This document shows positions 32,200 to 43,306 of a DNA stretch of 64,000 bases, piece after piece; the first letter of the stretch is position 1, and every line of letters starts with the position of its first letter. Source of the stretch: Microbotryum silenes-acaulis (lineage: Eukaryota; Basidiomycota; Microbotryomycetes; Microbotryales; Microbotryaceae); the NCBI GenBank assembly GCA_003665825.1, contig QPFY01000014.1:186001-250000 (forward strand), read 5' to 3'. A model generated the notes under the pieces. That model did no database searches. It was given only the letters and a program-made list of their open reading frames with translations, and was not told the DNA's origin. A program made the position numbers and the translations under genes.

Positions 32200-35100
32200 A
32201 TGTCCCACTACATCGAATCGACGTCGTACAACCACGATGGTGAGTGTTTCGCTCTTGTCCCCTCATGTCGTTGCGCTCGGTGACCACTGAAGCGGTGTGC
32301 TCGTGCTCGTGGTTCCTTCTTACTGGCATCAAGGAGGTACTTGCTGACTGTGCCATTCCTTTGTTATTTCATGTGTCCTTTTCCCATCTCTCGTCCGCCG
32401 CTCCGCTCTCTGGGACCGTCTCCGACCTGCTAATGGACAACCGTACGAATACGATGCGCCATACCCCCCCCCCCCGGTCGCTGGTGACCGACCACGCGAC
32501 CGAACAACGTGACCGACCACCGAACACGTCTCTCGGGCCCGCGCGGCTGGTGCGCATCTGACCTCCTTTCCCGACCGACCACGCACCACCCCTGTCCCCC
32601 TGTCCACCTTTCGCGCCTTTTTCGCTTGAACGATCTCAGTTGTCGACCGATCGCCACGGCCCCGCGTCGCGCCCGGCCCAGCGGTGGCTGCCTTCTCGGT
32701 TGAATCGTCCACGACTGGCGCACCCTACTCGTCCCCTTCGCAACCGACCCCGACGCAGCACCACAGTCCGGTGCGCCACTCGGCTCGCGGCATGTCGTCG
32801 CACCACCACGCCCACCACGCCCAGCACCCATCGCACCTGCAATCCCCGCTGTCGTCGCCTCATCTTGGCTTTGCCGGCTCGCCCCGATTCAGCCACGCGC
32901 CAGGCGCTCCTCAGGCCCCGGGCCAGGGCGGCGCGCCGGCAACAGGCTACGCCGGGCCTGGTGTTCGCAACTACCACAACCTCGAGATGGCATCCTACCC
33001 TTCTAACGGGGCGGGTCCGTCGACGCCGCACCACCATGATATGCACTCGTCACCCATGATGGGGGGCTCGCGCGTGCACAGCCCGGCACCGGCTTTGCAA
33101 TCGCACTCGCATGCCGGTTCCTACTACTCGGCCTCGACGCAACACACGCCCGTCTTGGGCGGCCCTTCCGCCGCGTCATCGATCAACGATGGGCCCAACC
33201 CCGCCTCGAACAACCACAACAGCAACAGCGGCTCGGCCGGGGGTCACCACTCAGTCCATGCCTCGCCGTACCACACCCCGATACTGCGCCACTCGGAATC
33301 ACGGGAGCCCAGCTCGCCCCGGGTCATGACCACGTCGACCTATCCTCCGACGATTCGGGTGCTGCAGTGGACGCCTCAGCACGGCGACGAGGGCACGCAG
33401 GTTACGATTGTGCTTGACTCTTACGCCATCAACGGCGCGCCCGCGACACAGTACTCGATCGCCGCCTTCGGTCCCGGCTCGTCGACGAGCGGCCATAAGA
33501 CGGCCGTAACGCGCCGGTTCGTTGTCGCGTTTGGTGTCGCTGCCGCCCCGACCCGGTTCGCCCGAGCGCAGAACATCGATGGCAACGGCGTCGCCCAGTC
33601 CATGTCGGCCGGACCCAACGAGATGGACGCTTTCGTCGTCTTGTCGACCTTTGTGCCCGCGCGGCAGTCGATGGGCCCGCTCAACGAACGCGTCCTGGTC
33701 AGTGTGCGAGTGCTCGACGAAGGCTCGGCAGTTCTTGAGGAGACCGTCGTAGGCGAATGGGACGCCGCGCCGCCGCTGCCGCCTTCCCCCGTGCGGCGTG
33801 CCCTACCCACGTTCAAGCGTTCCGGGGACGAGCTCGAGGTCGCTCGTGACGCCCCTGGCCTGCGCAGCCCTTTGGTCACCCATTCGACCCCGCGCCGCAA
33901 CCGAGAGTATCTCTCTCCGCCGCAAACGAACGGTCAATTCTCATCGCCTGTGCTCGGTGGCGGCGGCGGCGGGGCGCACCACCCCGGTCGCTCGCCTCGC
34001 CTCGACGACAGCGAAACGGCAGCCTCGGCTAGTCTACGACACCCTCCGCTGCAGGACGATCAGGACCCGGGCGAGATCGAGGCACCCCCGTCGCAACCAG
34101 ATCTCTTAAGGACTTCCCAAATCCCGCCCTCGCTCGTCGACGACACGGGCTCGTCGCTCGTCACCTTCTCCAACAAGGCGACGCTCAAGCTGCAAGGCGA
34201 TTTGAACCAGATGGCGATGGGATGGTCGAACGAGGAATGGACGAATCGACGCCGGTTGATCCAATTCTGGCGCAGCCAAGAGGGGAACCAGATCAATGCG
34301 ACGTTCCGACCGATCCTGCAGAACGACTTTGTCCCCAACTCGATCGTCATCTCATGCATCTTCCGCGACGACTGGAATGAGTGCTTCGTCACCTCGGTCG
34401 ACACGATCTACCTACTCGAGGCACTCGTCGGGGTGCGCTTTACCGTTGAAGAGAAGAACCGCATTCGTCGCAACCTCGAGGGCTTCAAGCCGATGACGGT
34501 CTCGAAGAGCAAGGCCGAGTCGGAACCGTTCTTCAAATTGATCATGGGTTTCCCGAACCCCAAGCCGCGCAACATTGAAAAGGACGTCAAGGTCTTTCCC
34601 TGGAAGGTGCTCGCCGGTGCTTTGAAGAAGATCATCAGCAAATACGTGAGCGTTTTCTCTTTGCTTGCTTAAACCATGGTCTCGCACGTGCAGCTTTGCC
34701 CACGTCTTCTCCGTGGCGAAACATTCGAGCTGACACCTATGTCTCACCCTATAACGCTTTCCTACCCCCAGTCCGCCACGTACACTGGTTCGGCTTCGAA
34801 CGAGCTGATCAATGCGGGTACTATCCCTCTCACCATCTCGAATGAGGCCTTCTCGCAACCCCAGACGCCTCACATGTCGCCTGCGATGAACTCGTCGGCG
34901 CATTTCGCCTCGCCGCACTTCGGTCGATCGGGTTCAGCAGTTCCGTCTCCGCACCTTGGCTTGAGTGATCGATACGGCGACGGTACTGGCGGCGCTGGTG
35001 TCAGTCTTTCAAATTCACACTTTGCCAGTCCGACATCGGGTGGTTCGGCCCGACTCGAGTCGACGCACGTGCCTTCTTCACCCCACCAGCACAGGGCGCC

Positions 35101-35677
35101 GCCATCGTCGTACCTCTCCTCCTCGGTGCCCGCAAGTCGCAGCAATCCCACCAATGTCCCAACGTCCTTGAACTCGATTTTTCGTCCCTCGCATTCTCGT
35201 CCCGGGTCTTTCGACTTCAACTCGATCCTCGAATCGTCTAATTTCGCCCCCTCGGGGTCGAGCAGCGCGTACGATCGTCGTCCTTCGTATTCGACCAATA
35301 TGGCCCATCCGCACCTCTTCCCTTCGGCTGAGGACTACGGTATCTCCCCTTCGTTCATGAATGGTGGTGGCACCGCGTTGAGTGCGCCGGCGATGTCGCA
35401 TTCGCGATCCTTCTCCGAAGGACCTCGACGGGATTCTCTGACGGGCCAACAAAGTCTGGGGACGTATTTCGCTGCGCCTTCAGCTGCGAACAACAACACC
35501 TACTCCGCGAACAATTATGCGCCTCCTGAAGTCGTCTACAACCAGGACCATACCTCGACTTCGCCTGATACCAACAATGGCGCAGAGGAGAAGATTGAAG
35601 ACGCGAGCGCTGTTGTTGGAACGTCCACCTCAACGACAACGACCACCGCCGGAGCGGCGCCGGCTGACACCAACTAA
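32200..35677 (+). CDS. medA: Medusa-type developmental regulator (DUF7082)
   Basis: Homologue of the Medusa family (Aspergillus MedA, Ustilago Med1, Fusarium Ren1), nuclear regulators of conidiation, mating or filament/virulence gene expression. Exons: join(32200..32239,32640..34645,34772..35677), about 983 residues. The first exon is only 40 nt (MSHYIESTSYNHD). A long His/Ser/Pro-rich region is followed, near residue 240, by IRVLQWTPQHGDEGTQVTIV, the beta-rich segment seen in these proteins. The most conserved part spans about 520-690: GDLNQMAMGWSNEEWTNRRR, then VPNSIVISCIFRDDWNECFV and TSVDTIYLLEALVG, ending RNIEKDVKVFPWKVL and ALKKIISKYS. The C-terminal third is Ser/Pro/Asn-rich. The start is the ATG at 32200, ahead of a consensus GTGAGT donor; the 400-nt first intron could hide another small exon. 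Confidence 0.9.
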
Positions 35678-36334
35678 ACAGCGCAGGGCGCTTTCTTTCC
35701 TTTCCCGCACCCACACACTCCTGCGATACCTTTCATCCCTTGATTCCCACCTCGAGTCGCCCCCCTGTCCTCCGTCTCAAAGATTCGCATCTGTTCTGCT
35801 CATGCCTCGCAAAAGTTACTCCCACCCACCCTCTTCGTACCCTGCTTCTTTCGTCTTCGCATGCATGATCCCCTCGTTCTGTCTATCTTCTCTCTCTATC
35901 GGGTATTTATATGTTTTTGTTCTATCCCCCTCATCCCATCCCATTCACCTCGATCGCACCAGAAACTTCGTTGTCAGTAACTCCATCTTTATCTCTTTTT
36001 ATGCGCGCGGGGAGAGAACTTCGGTCCGTTTCTGTTTTTTTCGTCCGATCTCCTTTCTCTCTCCTCTTCTTTTCATTCTTCTATTTGGAAATATCACACC
36101 ATATTGTTGCAGTGCTTCTCTCTCGCGCGCGCGCTCTCTCTCTCTCTCTCTTTGATGACCGATGAAACATTGGGGGCGATTGCAAAAGGGAGTGAAGAGA
36201 AGGAAAACACCGCGTGCATATCATCGTCTCAGAATAAAGGGGCCCGCATCGCTGCCTTCTTCTTCAAGCACGCAAAGGCACAAGAAAACGAAAGAGCAAG
36301 TTCGAGACCCCGAAATCATCACATGCAACGATCA

Positions 36335-36354
36335 ACACACACACACACACACAC
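36335..36354. repeat. (CA)n microsatellite
   Basis: About ten uninterrupted CA dinucleotides in non-coding DNA. Confidence 0.9.
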
Positions 36355-38628
36355 CACCGCGAGGAAGGGGAAGCAGCACATGATGAAAAGCGCAGAGTAA
36401 TCCGAATTGAGTTCAAGGATCCCTCCCTTGAAAAGGAAGAACCCCTGACCACGAATTGCATTAAAGTGAAACGACACCTCGCCTCAAGGATGACAATGAC
36501 TCGAAGGAGAGGATAGTGGGACCCCTTTTCCAAAGGAGAGCAGAGCTAGGCTCGCTTCGATCCGAGAGGACAGAGGACCCCTACCGCCCAATGAGTCACC
36601 CCCGAGAGACATGAAGAGGCTCGAAATCACATGCTCGCTCACCGCATTTTCCCAACCTCATCCACCTTCCAAAATCCAACACCCCCATCGAGCACCACAC
36701 TGACGACACACCAAGAAGGCAGGGACGAATGGTCGATCCGAATCGGCCCGTCCTGCTCGAAAACCCGAGTGGCCATCCGATGATCCAAGTGATGCCCCGA
36801 CCGACGCCCCAACGAAAAACGCAGAGTCCAACCGGGGTTGCCCTTCTTCTTGTCAAAGAGATCTTGGGGCGAGTTCCGGCAGCACCTCTAAAAATGCGTG
36901 AGCACGATCGACCCAACAACGAACGCTCGACGTCATCCGCCCATCATAGACCCGGGTAGTGAAAAGACCAGCATGCGGGAAAACCCCCTCGAACGACCGA
37001 AGGCGACCATCGACCGACCATGCCCCAGAGTAGCAAAAGCAAAACAAAAAATCGGACCAACGGGCGCCATCGTCTTGCATCGTGCCGCCCAGGATAGGAA
37101 CGTTCACGATCCGCCAAATACGACGACGGGAACTAAAGATGTTATCCAACCTTTCGTAAAGAGTTCGAGCGTTTGCTGTCGAAGACCATGCTTCTCCGAA
37201 TTTCGTTTTCGCGACTTCCCCGACGTGATTTCGAGCCCGAATAGAAAGACAAGAGCATAAAGCGCCGTGCGCACACAGCACACTTGGAAGAGGACGGGCC
37301 ACAACACTTGGTGAGTACGGACGGGTGATGACCTTTTTTTCTTGTTCGGTGCGGGCAGGAAACGACGACATGCGGGGACGGGGCGTAGAAACGGGCTCGA
37401 GGCGAGGGTGGGGCTGTCAAAATCAAAGGCCGCGAACGGAGACGAAAGGAATAGTTGATATCGGGACATTCTCGAGGTGATCGGGGGACCAGTTGTGAGC
37501 GCGGAGGCTTGAGCGATGGGGACGATGCAAGCGATGGCGCGAGCGAAGAACCGACGACTCCGGACAGAACTCCAAAAAGAGGACGAAGGGACACCAAATA
37601 GCGTTCAACGCAGCTCGAACGAAAAAGACCAGTCTCGGACGGGACGCGGGTAACTCCAACTATGGCCAAAAGCTCACGGGCTTAAAGGAACACGTCGAGG
37701 TGGCGTGCCAACCGGGACAGAAAGGAGCAGTTCGCGACGAGGTTCGGATCTTGTGCGGAGACGGGTCAGGACGGGCCACGACAGGCACAATAAAGGCAGG
37801 ACACGACGGGCGGTTCACAACAAGTTGATCGGACGTCGACATAGACGGGGCTGCTGCTGACGGGGAGTGCTGGCTCTTCTTCTCGTTACGGGACTGGGCC
37901 GAGGAACTTGGGGACCGACTCTTTGTTGGGTCTCGGGACGTGGGTCTCTCGCTGCTGCCGCTGACGGCTAGACGATGCTGAGGGGTTGTCGACTGTCGAT
38001 GGCCGCTCGGGTCCTTTGTTCTCGTGCGAGGGTGGGACTGAAACCCTGGGCCGAGCTATCCATGTGTGGGGGAGGTGGCGTTGTCAAGCGTTGTCGCGTG
38101 CGTGGCACAGATGGGGATCGTGACACCAGAGAGGAACAACCCATGAAGCTCTCCGAGTGGCGAGGTCTGTCGCTGTTGCGAATTCGTTGGGTTGTGGGTT
38201 CGTGCGATCAAGCACAAGGTCGGGGGGGGCGTCTTGGATCGGTGGGTGGCGCCTGGGGAGCAAAGGACGATGACACGACGTCGCCTATGCAAAGGCACGG
38301 AACGAGCTCGTCGACCTGAGGTGGCGTGAAAAGGGCGTCAAGTGTGGTGCAAAGAGGAAGAAAGGGAAGGAAATGGAAGAAGGAGATGAGGAGCTGTTGG
38401 CTGGTGATGCGGGACGACTCGTTTGGAAAGTGTCGTGCCCCGTCGAGGGACGCCCACGCGCCTCTCACGCAAGGCTCAAAGCACGTGGGAGCGAGCAAAT
38501 CAACTCGGACTTTGACCCCGTCCTGAAGGTGGTGGGATCCAAGCACCACAGCGTATGAAGGCATGTGGGCTCGGCCATGGGTAAGAGGACGAATCGTGGT
38601 CTTGCGAGTGCTGCTGCTTCTCCGCGGT

Positions 38629-38664
38629 GGGTGTGGGTGTGGGTGTGGGTGTGGGTGTGGGTGT
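38629..38664. repeat. (GGGTGT)6 hexamer array
   Basis: Six exact copies of GGGTGT, with partial copies at either side. Runs of three G on one strand make G-quadruplex formation possible. It is not the TTAGGG-type telomere repeat and lies inside the contig. Confidence 0.9.
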
Positions 38665-39487
38665 GTGGATGACGAGGGAAGGAGAGCAAGAGGCGCGGCC
38701 GGCGGTTGCTGACTCGGTCACGCGCGCGCCAAAAGCATGACTCCGCACGGCGTGACTTGGTCCTTTGTGTTTTGGTGCTTTTGTAAGAGGCCTGATTATT
38801 AATACTCGCAAAAGCATTGTTTCTCCAAAGGGGGGTGTAAAGTCAAAGCCTCTTGGGCAGTCCTCACATTCACAGAACAACCAGAAATGTGCTTCCAGAG
38901 ATATGAGCACCAACCACCCTTCCTGTTCCATAGTTGCAGAATAGGCACAGAGGGAATCGGATTCGGGCTCAACGAGGCGGTCCGAGCTCAGCGGCGACTC
39001 GGCATATTCCGATATTTGCTCGCAGAGGACAGTGGAAAACTACTTGCATTCGTCTGTCAGGCTCTTTCTCGAGACAAAATTCGCAAACCCACCCTGCAAC
39101 AGGTAGTGTGAGTTTCTCAAGGATTGCCAAAGAAGAGTGGGAAAGCTCACGCAGGCTTACGCCGTGAGAGCTGCCAAGGCTCGTCGGGGTTCGCTCACCC
39201 GTCTTCTCGCTCCGTCTTCCCGGCGCACGATCGGCAACATCTTGACTGCGGTGCTCCCAAATCGCAAGGTCCCATCCTAGCTACCCAAGCTCAACACCGT
39301 CACCATCATAGTCCGTGCCTCGACTCAGGCGGAGCAGCACACGACTAGCTCGCACCAGCGCACGCCAGCGCACGCCAGCGCACGGTGGTGATCGACTCGT
39401 GCCCAGCTCTCACTCAACACTCGCACCTCCTGAGCCGATCGCTCCTCACAACCTCCCAGTGCGCGCTAACCGGCAAGCACCCCCACC

Positions 39488-42400
39488 AGTGAGTCGAGTC
39501 CATGATGATTCGTCCAGCTCTTCCTTCTGATACTCGGCCGGTCACTGAACTGGCTACTCTGTGTGACCGCACTACCCCGAAACAGTGTCGGCGCGATCAC
39601 CCCCACCTTCACCGACAAAGTCACAGATGCTCCTACGCCAGCTCGTCGCGGGTGTCCGGCCCATCAGCTCCGAACAGCACCCCAAAACTTGGAGCAGCAG
39701 TCGATCCGCAGTACCGCCCTCGGCGTCCACGTCCATGTCGTCGTCCCCGGTCGCGCAATCGGCCAAGCCCAGCGGTCGCGTCGCTTCCATGGTCCAGGAT
39801 TTCGAGGCCGTCAGTCTCAGCGCTCATTCCCGGCCCTACGCTGCGATCCCTGCCTCCCCAACGAGCAGCGACGCCAGTGGTCCTCCACAACTACCTCCGT
39901 TATCGAAAATCATCACGACCACGACCACGACCACGACCAAGCAGGCCTACCTCGGTCGATCGACCGCCTCGCCTCGATCGGCACCGCCGGAAGGGACCTC
40001 GAACCCGATCTCCCCCACCGTACCGGCCTCGGTGTTTCAGAAGCAGCAGTCCAGGCGCATGCCGACCTCCCCAGAGGCGGAGAAGCGTGTTCGATCTGCT
40101 CAACCCACGCCCGCATCCGCAGCAGGCAAAGAGAACCAGTTCCACTCGCCGACCCCGTCAAGACCTCTGTCATTCCACGCCCCTGCGGGTTCGAGCGCCC
40201 AGTCTGCCTTGGCTCTGGCCGAACCATTTCGGCGGTCGACCCTTGGCTCACTTGGGGACGATTGGGAGACGATGATGGCGTCGTCTCAAATTAGCGTCGA
40301 GACCATGGCCACTCGTGCGACCGATTCGACCCATATGACCACGAGCAGTGAAAACTCCAACCCTTCGCTCGTCTCGGCCGAGCACGCTCAAATCGGCCAG
40401 GTCCAGGTCGTCGATGCCGGACGAAGGGTCAACGAAGTTCCGACCGTCCTCTCTGCGTCAAACCTTCGACCTCAGATCATCGAGACCCGTCCAACACCGC
40501 GCAAACCACCTTCACCAATCCTCACCCGTACGCGTGCGCCAGGCTCTTCACGACTCCTCGGTGCGGAGACTGCCGAAGCCGCCAAGGTCAAGACGCCCGA
40601 TACCGCCGATTGGCTGAGTTCACGGCCCCTCTCTGCAGCGCAGCTCGAATCGAGTGCGCGAGCGTCGTCGAGCCCCCCGCTTCCGTTGATCCCTGCTTGG
40701 AGTCCCTCGTTGTTCACTGAAGACCTCTCCCAATCAGGCAAGAGGGTCTCCCCGACTCATCGAGATCTTTCATATGCTCCTTTGTTGATGGGGGATCAGA
40801 CCGTCCCTCCACCTCCTATTGCGAGGGATGAGGCACCTACGCGTCGACAACGAGCGAATACACTTGGAGGTGGACTCAAGGCCCCCTTTGCAGATCTTAA
40901 ACCTGTTAGAGTCGAAACGGCGGAGGAGAAGGAGGCTCGGATCGAGGAGGCGTTTTCGAGGTTGCTGGTGAGACCCAAGACAAAGTGGTCTCTTCTGTAC
41001 CGAGCTCTGACATGTCGTCTCTCTCAACAGGACACGATGCAATTGCCGAACCGCAGTGTGCGAACCAAGATGCTCGGTCTCGCCCTCCCACTCAAAGAAG
41101 AGATGCTACGCGCATCCCACCTTTCCTCCCCTACACCTTCGAGCCACTTGACTTCCTCCCCCGCTGGACCCTCCGTTTCAGCCCAAGGCGCTCGTCCAAA
41201 TGAAGCTCATCATCAACGAGGTCTCTCCCTCAACAACGCCTACGACTCCCCTCCCATCATCCCGGCGACGACGAAGAAGGAGTCGTCGTTCAAATCAGTC
41301 GTGATGAGAAAGAGTAAAAGCAATTCGAGTCTTCGAGCTGCGGCTTCTCTCCCCGTCACCTCATCCAAGAAAAGAGACGGCTCGGCTACGCATTCCCGTA
41401 CTTCTTCCGCAACATCGATCATCCTACGCTCGTTCGGCAAATCCTCAGGCAAGGACGTTGCACCTTCGGCTAGCGGTCCCTGGACGAAATCCGCGGTTGA
41501 AGGAGAAGATGCCGTCTGGTGGGCCGTAAGGATGCGTTCGTCCTCTTCTTCGGCACTTGAAGTCTATGAAGTTGCGAGGATGCGTAGGCGTTTGAGGAAT
41601 GAGACACCTGGATGGGTGAACGAGTTCTTGACGAACGGGGGCTACGTCGGGATGCTGGAGAGGTTGAAGGAGTTGTTGGAGATGGAATGGAGGTGCGTGG
41701 GTTTGCTGTTTTCTGCGTGGGCTTTGCCGTGTGCTGACTCTGATTTTGAATTGGGTGGGCAGGGAGGAACAACACGACGATCAACTCCTGCAAGAACTGT
41801 TGAGGTGCTTCAAGGCTTTGACCATGACCGCTGTAAGCTGGATCTTCCTTAGCTCTTCTGCGGATGAACGCCATACTGACCCCCCTTGGCAACATTTTAC
41901 AGTGCGGCAAGCGAGCCCTCGCCTCGCGTTCACCGACCCCCTTCCTCCCCCTTGCGAACCTTTTGTTCTCTGAGAAGCGCCCCGGCGATCTAGCATGTCG
42001 TCAATTGCTCGTCGAGCTCCTTCTCTCCCTCTTCGACCTCTGCCCCGTCGATGCTGCCCCCATCCCCGCTTCAGAATGGACCACCCTCTCCCTCATGTCC
42101 CTTCACAAACCCCTCGAGTGCCAACGTCGTTACACACGCAAGATGAAAGTCGATCCGGACGAAGATGAAGGGGAAGAAGTCTTGGATGCTTCGAGGATCG
42201 AAGGGACGAGGTTGCTTGTGAGGTCTATGATGTTGGGTCCTCCGGACGAGAAGGAGGAAGCCAAGGTGGACTTTATCAAGAATGCGCATCGGGCGAGACC
42301 GTTCAAGAAGTGGATGGTCGAGATGAGCGATTGTGTCAGGGATTACTTTTGGTGAGTCGGGCTTGGGCATGGGGAGGTGTCAAATACGGGGCTTGGGGTG

Positions 42401-43062
42401 CTGACGAGACGTCTATATTTCATTCGTGCAGGATCTTTTGCCATGCGCAGAACTTGTTCTGGTCGTTGGAACAGATCAACGTCGAGCAGGTCGAAGCCCC
42501 CGCCGTACCCTCCGGAATGACAGGTGGGGTCGAGTACGAAGCCATGGCGTATTGCGTGAGTCTAGCCCTGGCTTGCCGACTCGCATCGAGGAACTGCTTG
42601 ACTGACCGAGGGTGTTCTGTCGTCCATGCTAGGCAACGCATTTCCGCCTCATCAACGCCCTCGCGAGCGCGTGCGCCACACCCGAGATCGCCTTCGCCTT
42701 TCACCAAGAACTCTTTGAAAGCGGGTTCGAGCGCATCCTTCTCGTGAGCCAAAACCCACAAATCTACTGCCTGCCTAACCTTTACTGAAACCCCATCCGG
42801 CCCTACCTCTCTACAGACCCTCCGCCGCGCCTCCCTCGTTTACTACCCAACCCTACACCTCGAATTATCGCGCTACATATCCCTCGCCCGTTCCGTACGC
42901 TTCAACCTCGGTGCCCGAGTGTTGGCATGCATCGATGCTCGTACGCTCAGTAGGGAAGAACATTACGTACTCGAACTGGCTCGACAGCATCATCAGGCGC
43001 AGAAGAAGGCGCCGACGTTGCCTTCGGGGGCTCCGCAGTTGGAATTGAACATTGGGTCATGA
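39488..43062 (+). CDS. GBD/FH3 (formin-like regulatory domain) protein without FH1-FH2
   Basis: Resembles the armadillo-like Rho-GTPase-binding/FH3 module of diaphanous formins, so probably an effector or scaffold in cell polarity. Exons: join(39488..39488,39586..40967,41031..41692,41763..41832,41903..42351,42432..42555,42633..42743,42817..43062), about 1014 residues. The first 440 residues are Ser/Pro-rich. From EKEARIEEAFSRLL joined to DTMQLPNRSVRTKMLGL comes the GBD, then PGWVNEFLTNGGYVGMLERL, EQHDDQLLQELLRCFKAL and the helical FH3-like rest. It ends at 43062 with no FH1 poly-Pro or FH2 domain, which distinguishes it from true formins. The start codon is split: A at 39488, an intron with GTGAGT...CAG, then TG at 39586. 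The spliced context CCCCACCATGTCG is a strong Kozak match. Next in-frame ATG is at 39627. Confidence 0.82.
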
Positions 43063-43306
43063 GGAAGGAGAGGGAACATCGTGGACTTGGAGAAGTTCGG
43101 TTCGGTCAATGTATTGTACATATTAGGATTTTTTCTTTCTTGGATCTCGCATATGCCTCTTTGATCGTTTGTCTATTGTCAATTGCAAATACGTCGACTC
43201 GCAAGGAATCGAGCGAATTAGCTGGCTCCGAGTCACTCGGGGTTTACGACAGGGGTTACACCTCTGACCCCCGACATGAATGAAGCAAGAACACTCTTCA
43301 CACGAC

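Larger units (their letters stand above)
35678..39487. other. Long intergenic region with simple repeats
   Basis: About 3.8 kb without a supported gene. Simple repeats: a (CT)n run at about 36130-36152, a (CA)n run at 36335-36354 and a (GGGTGT)6 run at 38629-38664. Open frames at about 36.6-37.7 kb on the minus strand have no recognisable domain. The part just upstream of 39488 is probably the 5' UTR of the next gene; it includes a 10-bp direct repeat CACGCCAGCG at 39361-39380. Confidence 0.5.

Noticed and set aside
32425..32500. Possible extra exon (NGQPYEYDAPYPPPP) in the first intron of the Medusa-type gene
   Set aside because: The text would extend SYNHDG nicely, but there is no AG acceptor in front of it and the frame reaches a stop soon after the poly-C run.
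36596..37669. Overlapping minus-strand frames in the long intergenic region
   Set aside because: They switch frame repeatedly, have no recognisable motif and no convincing splice path.
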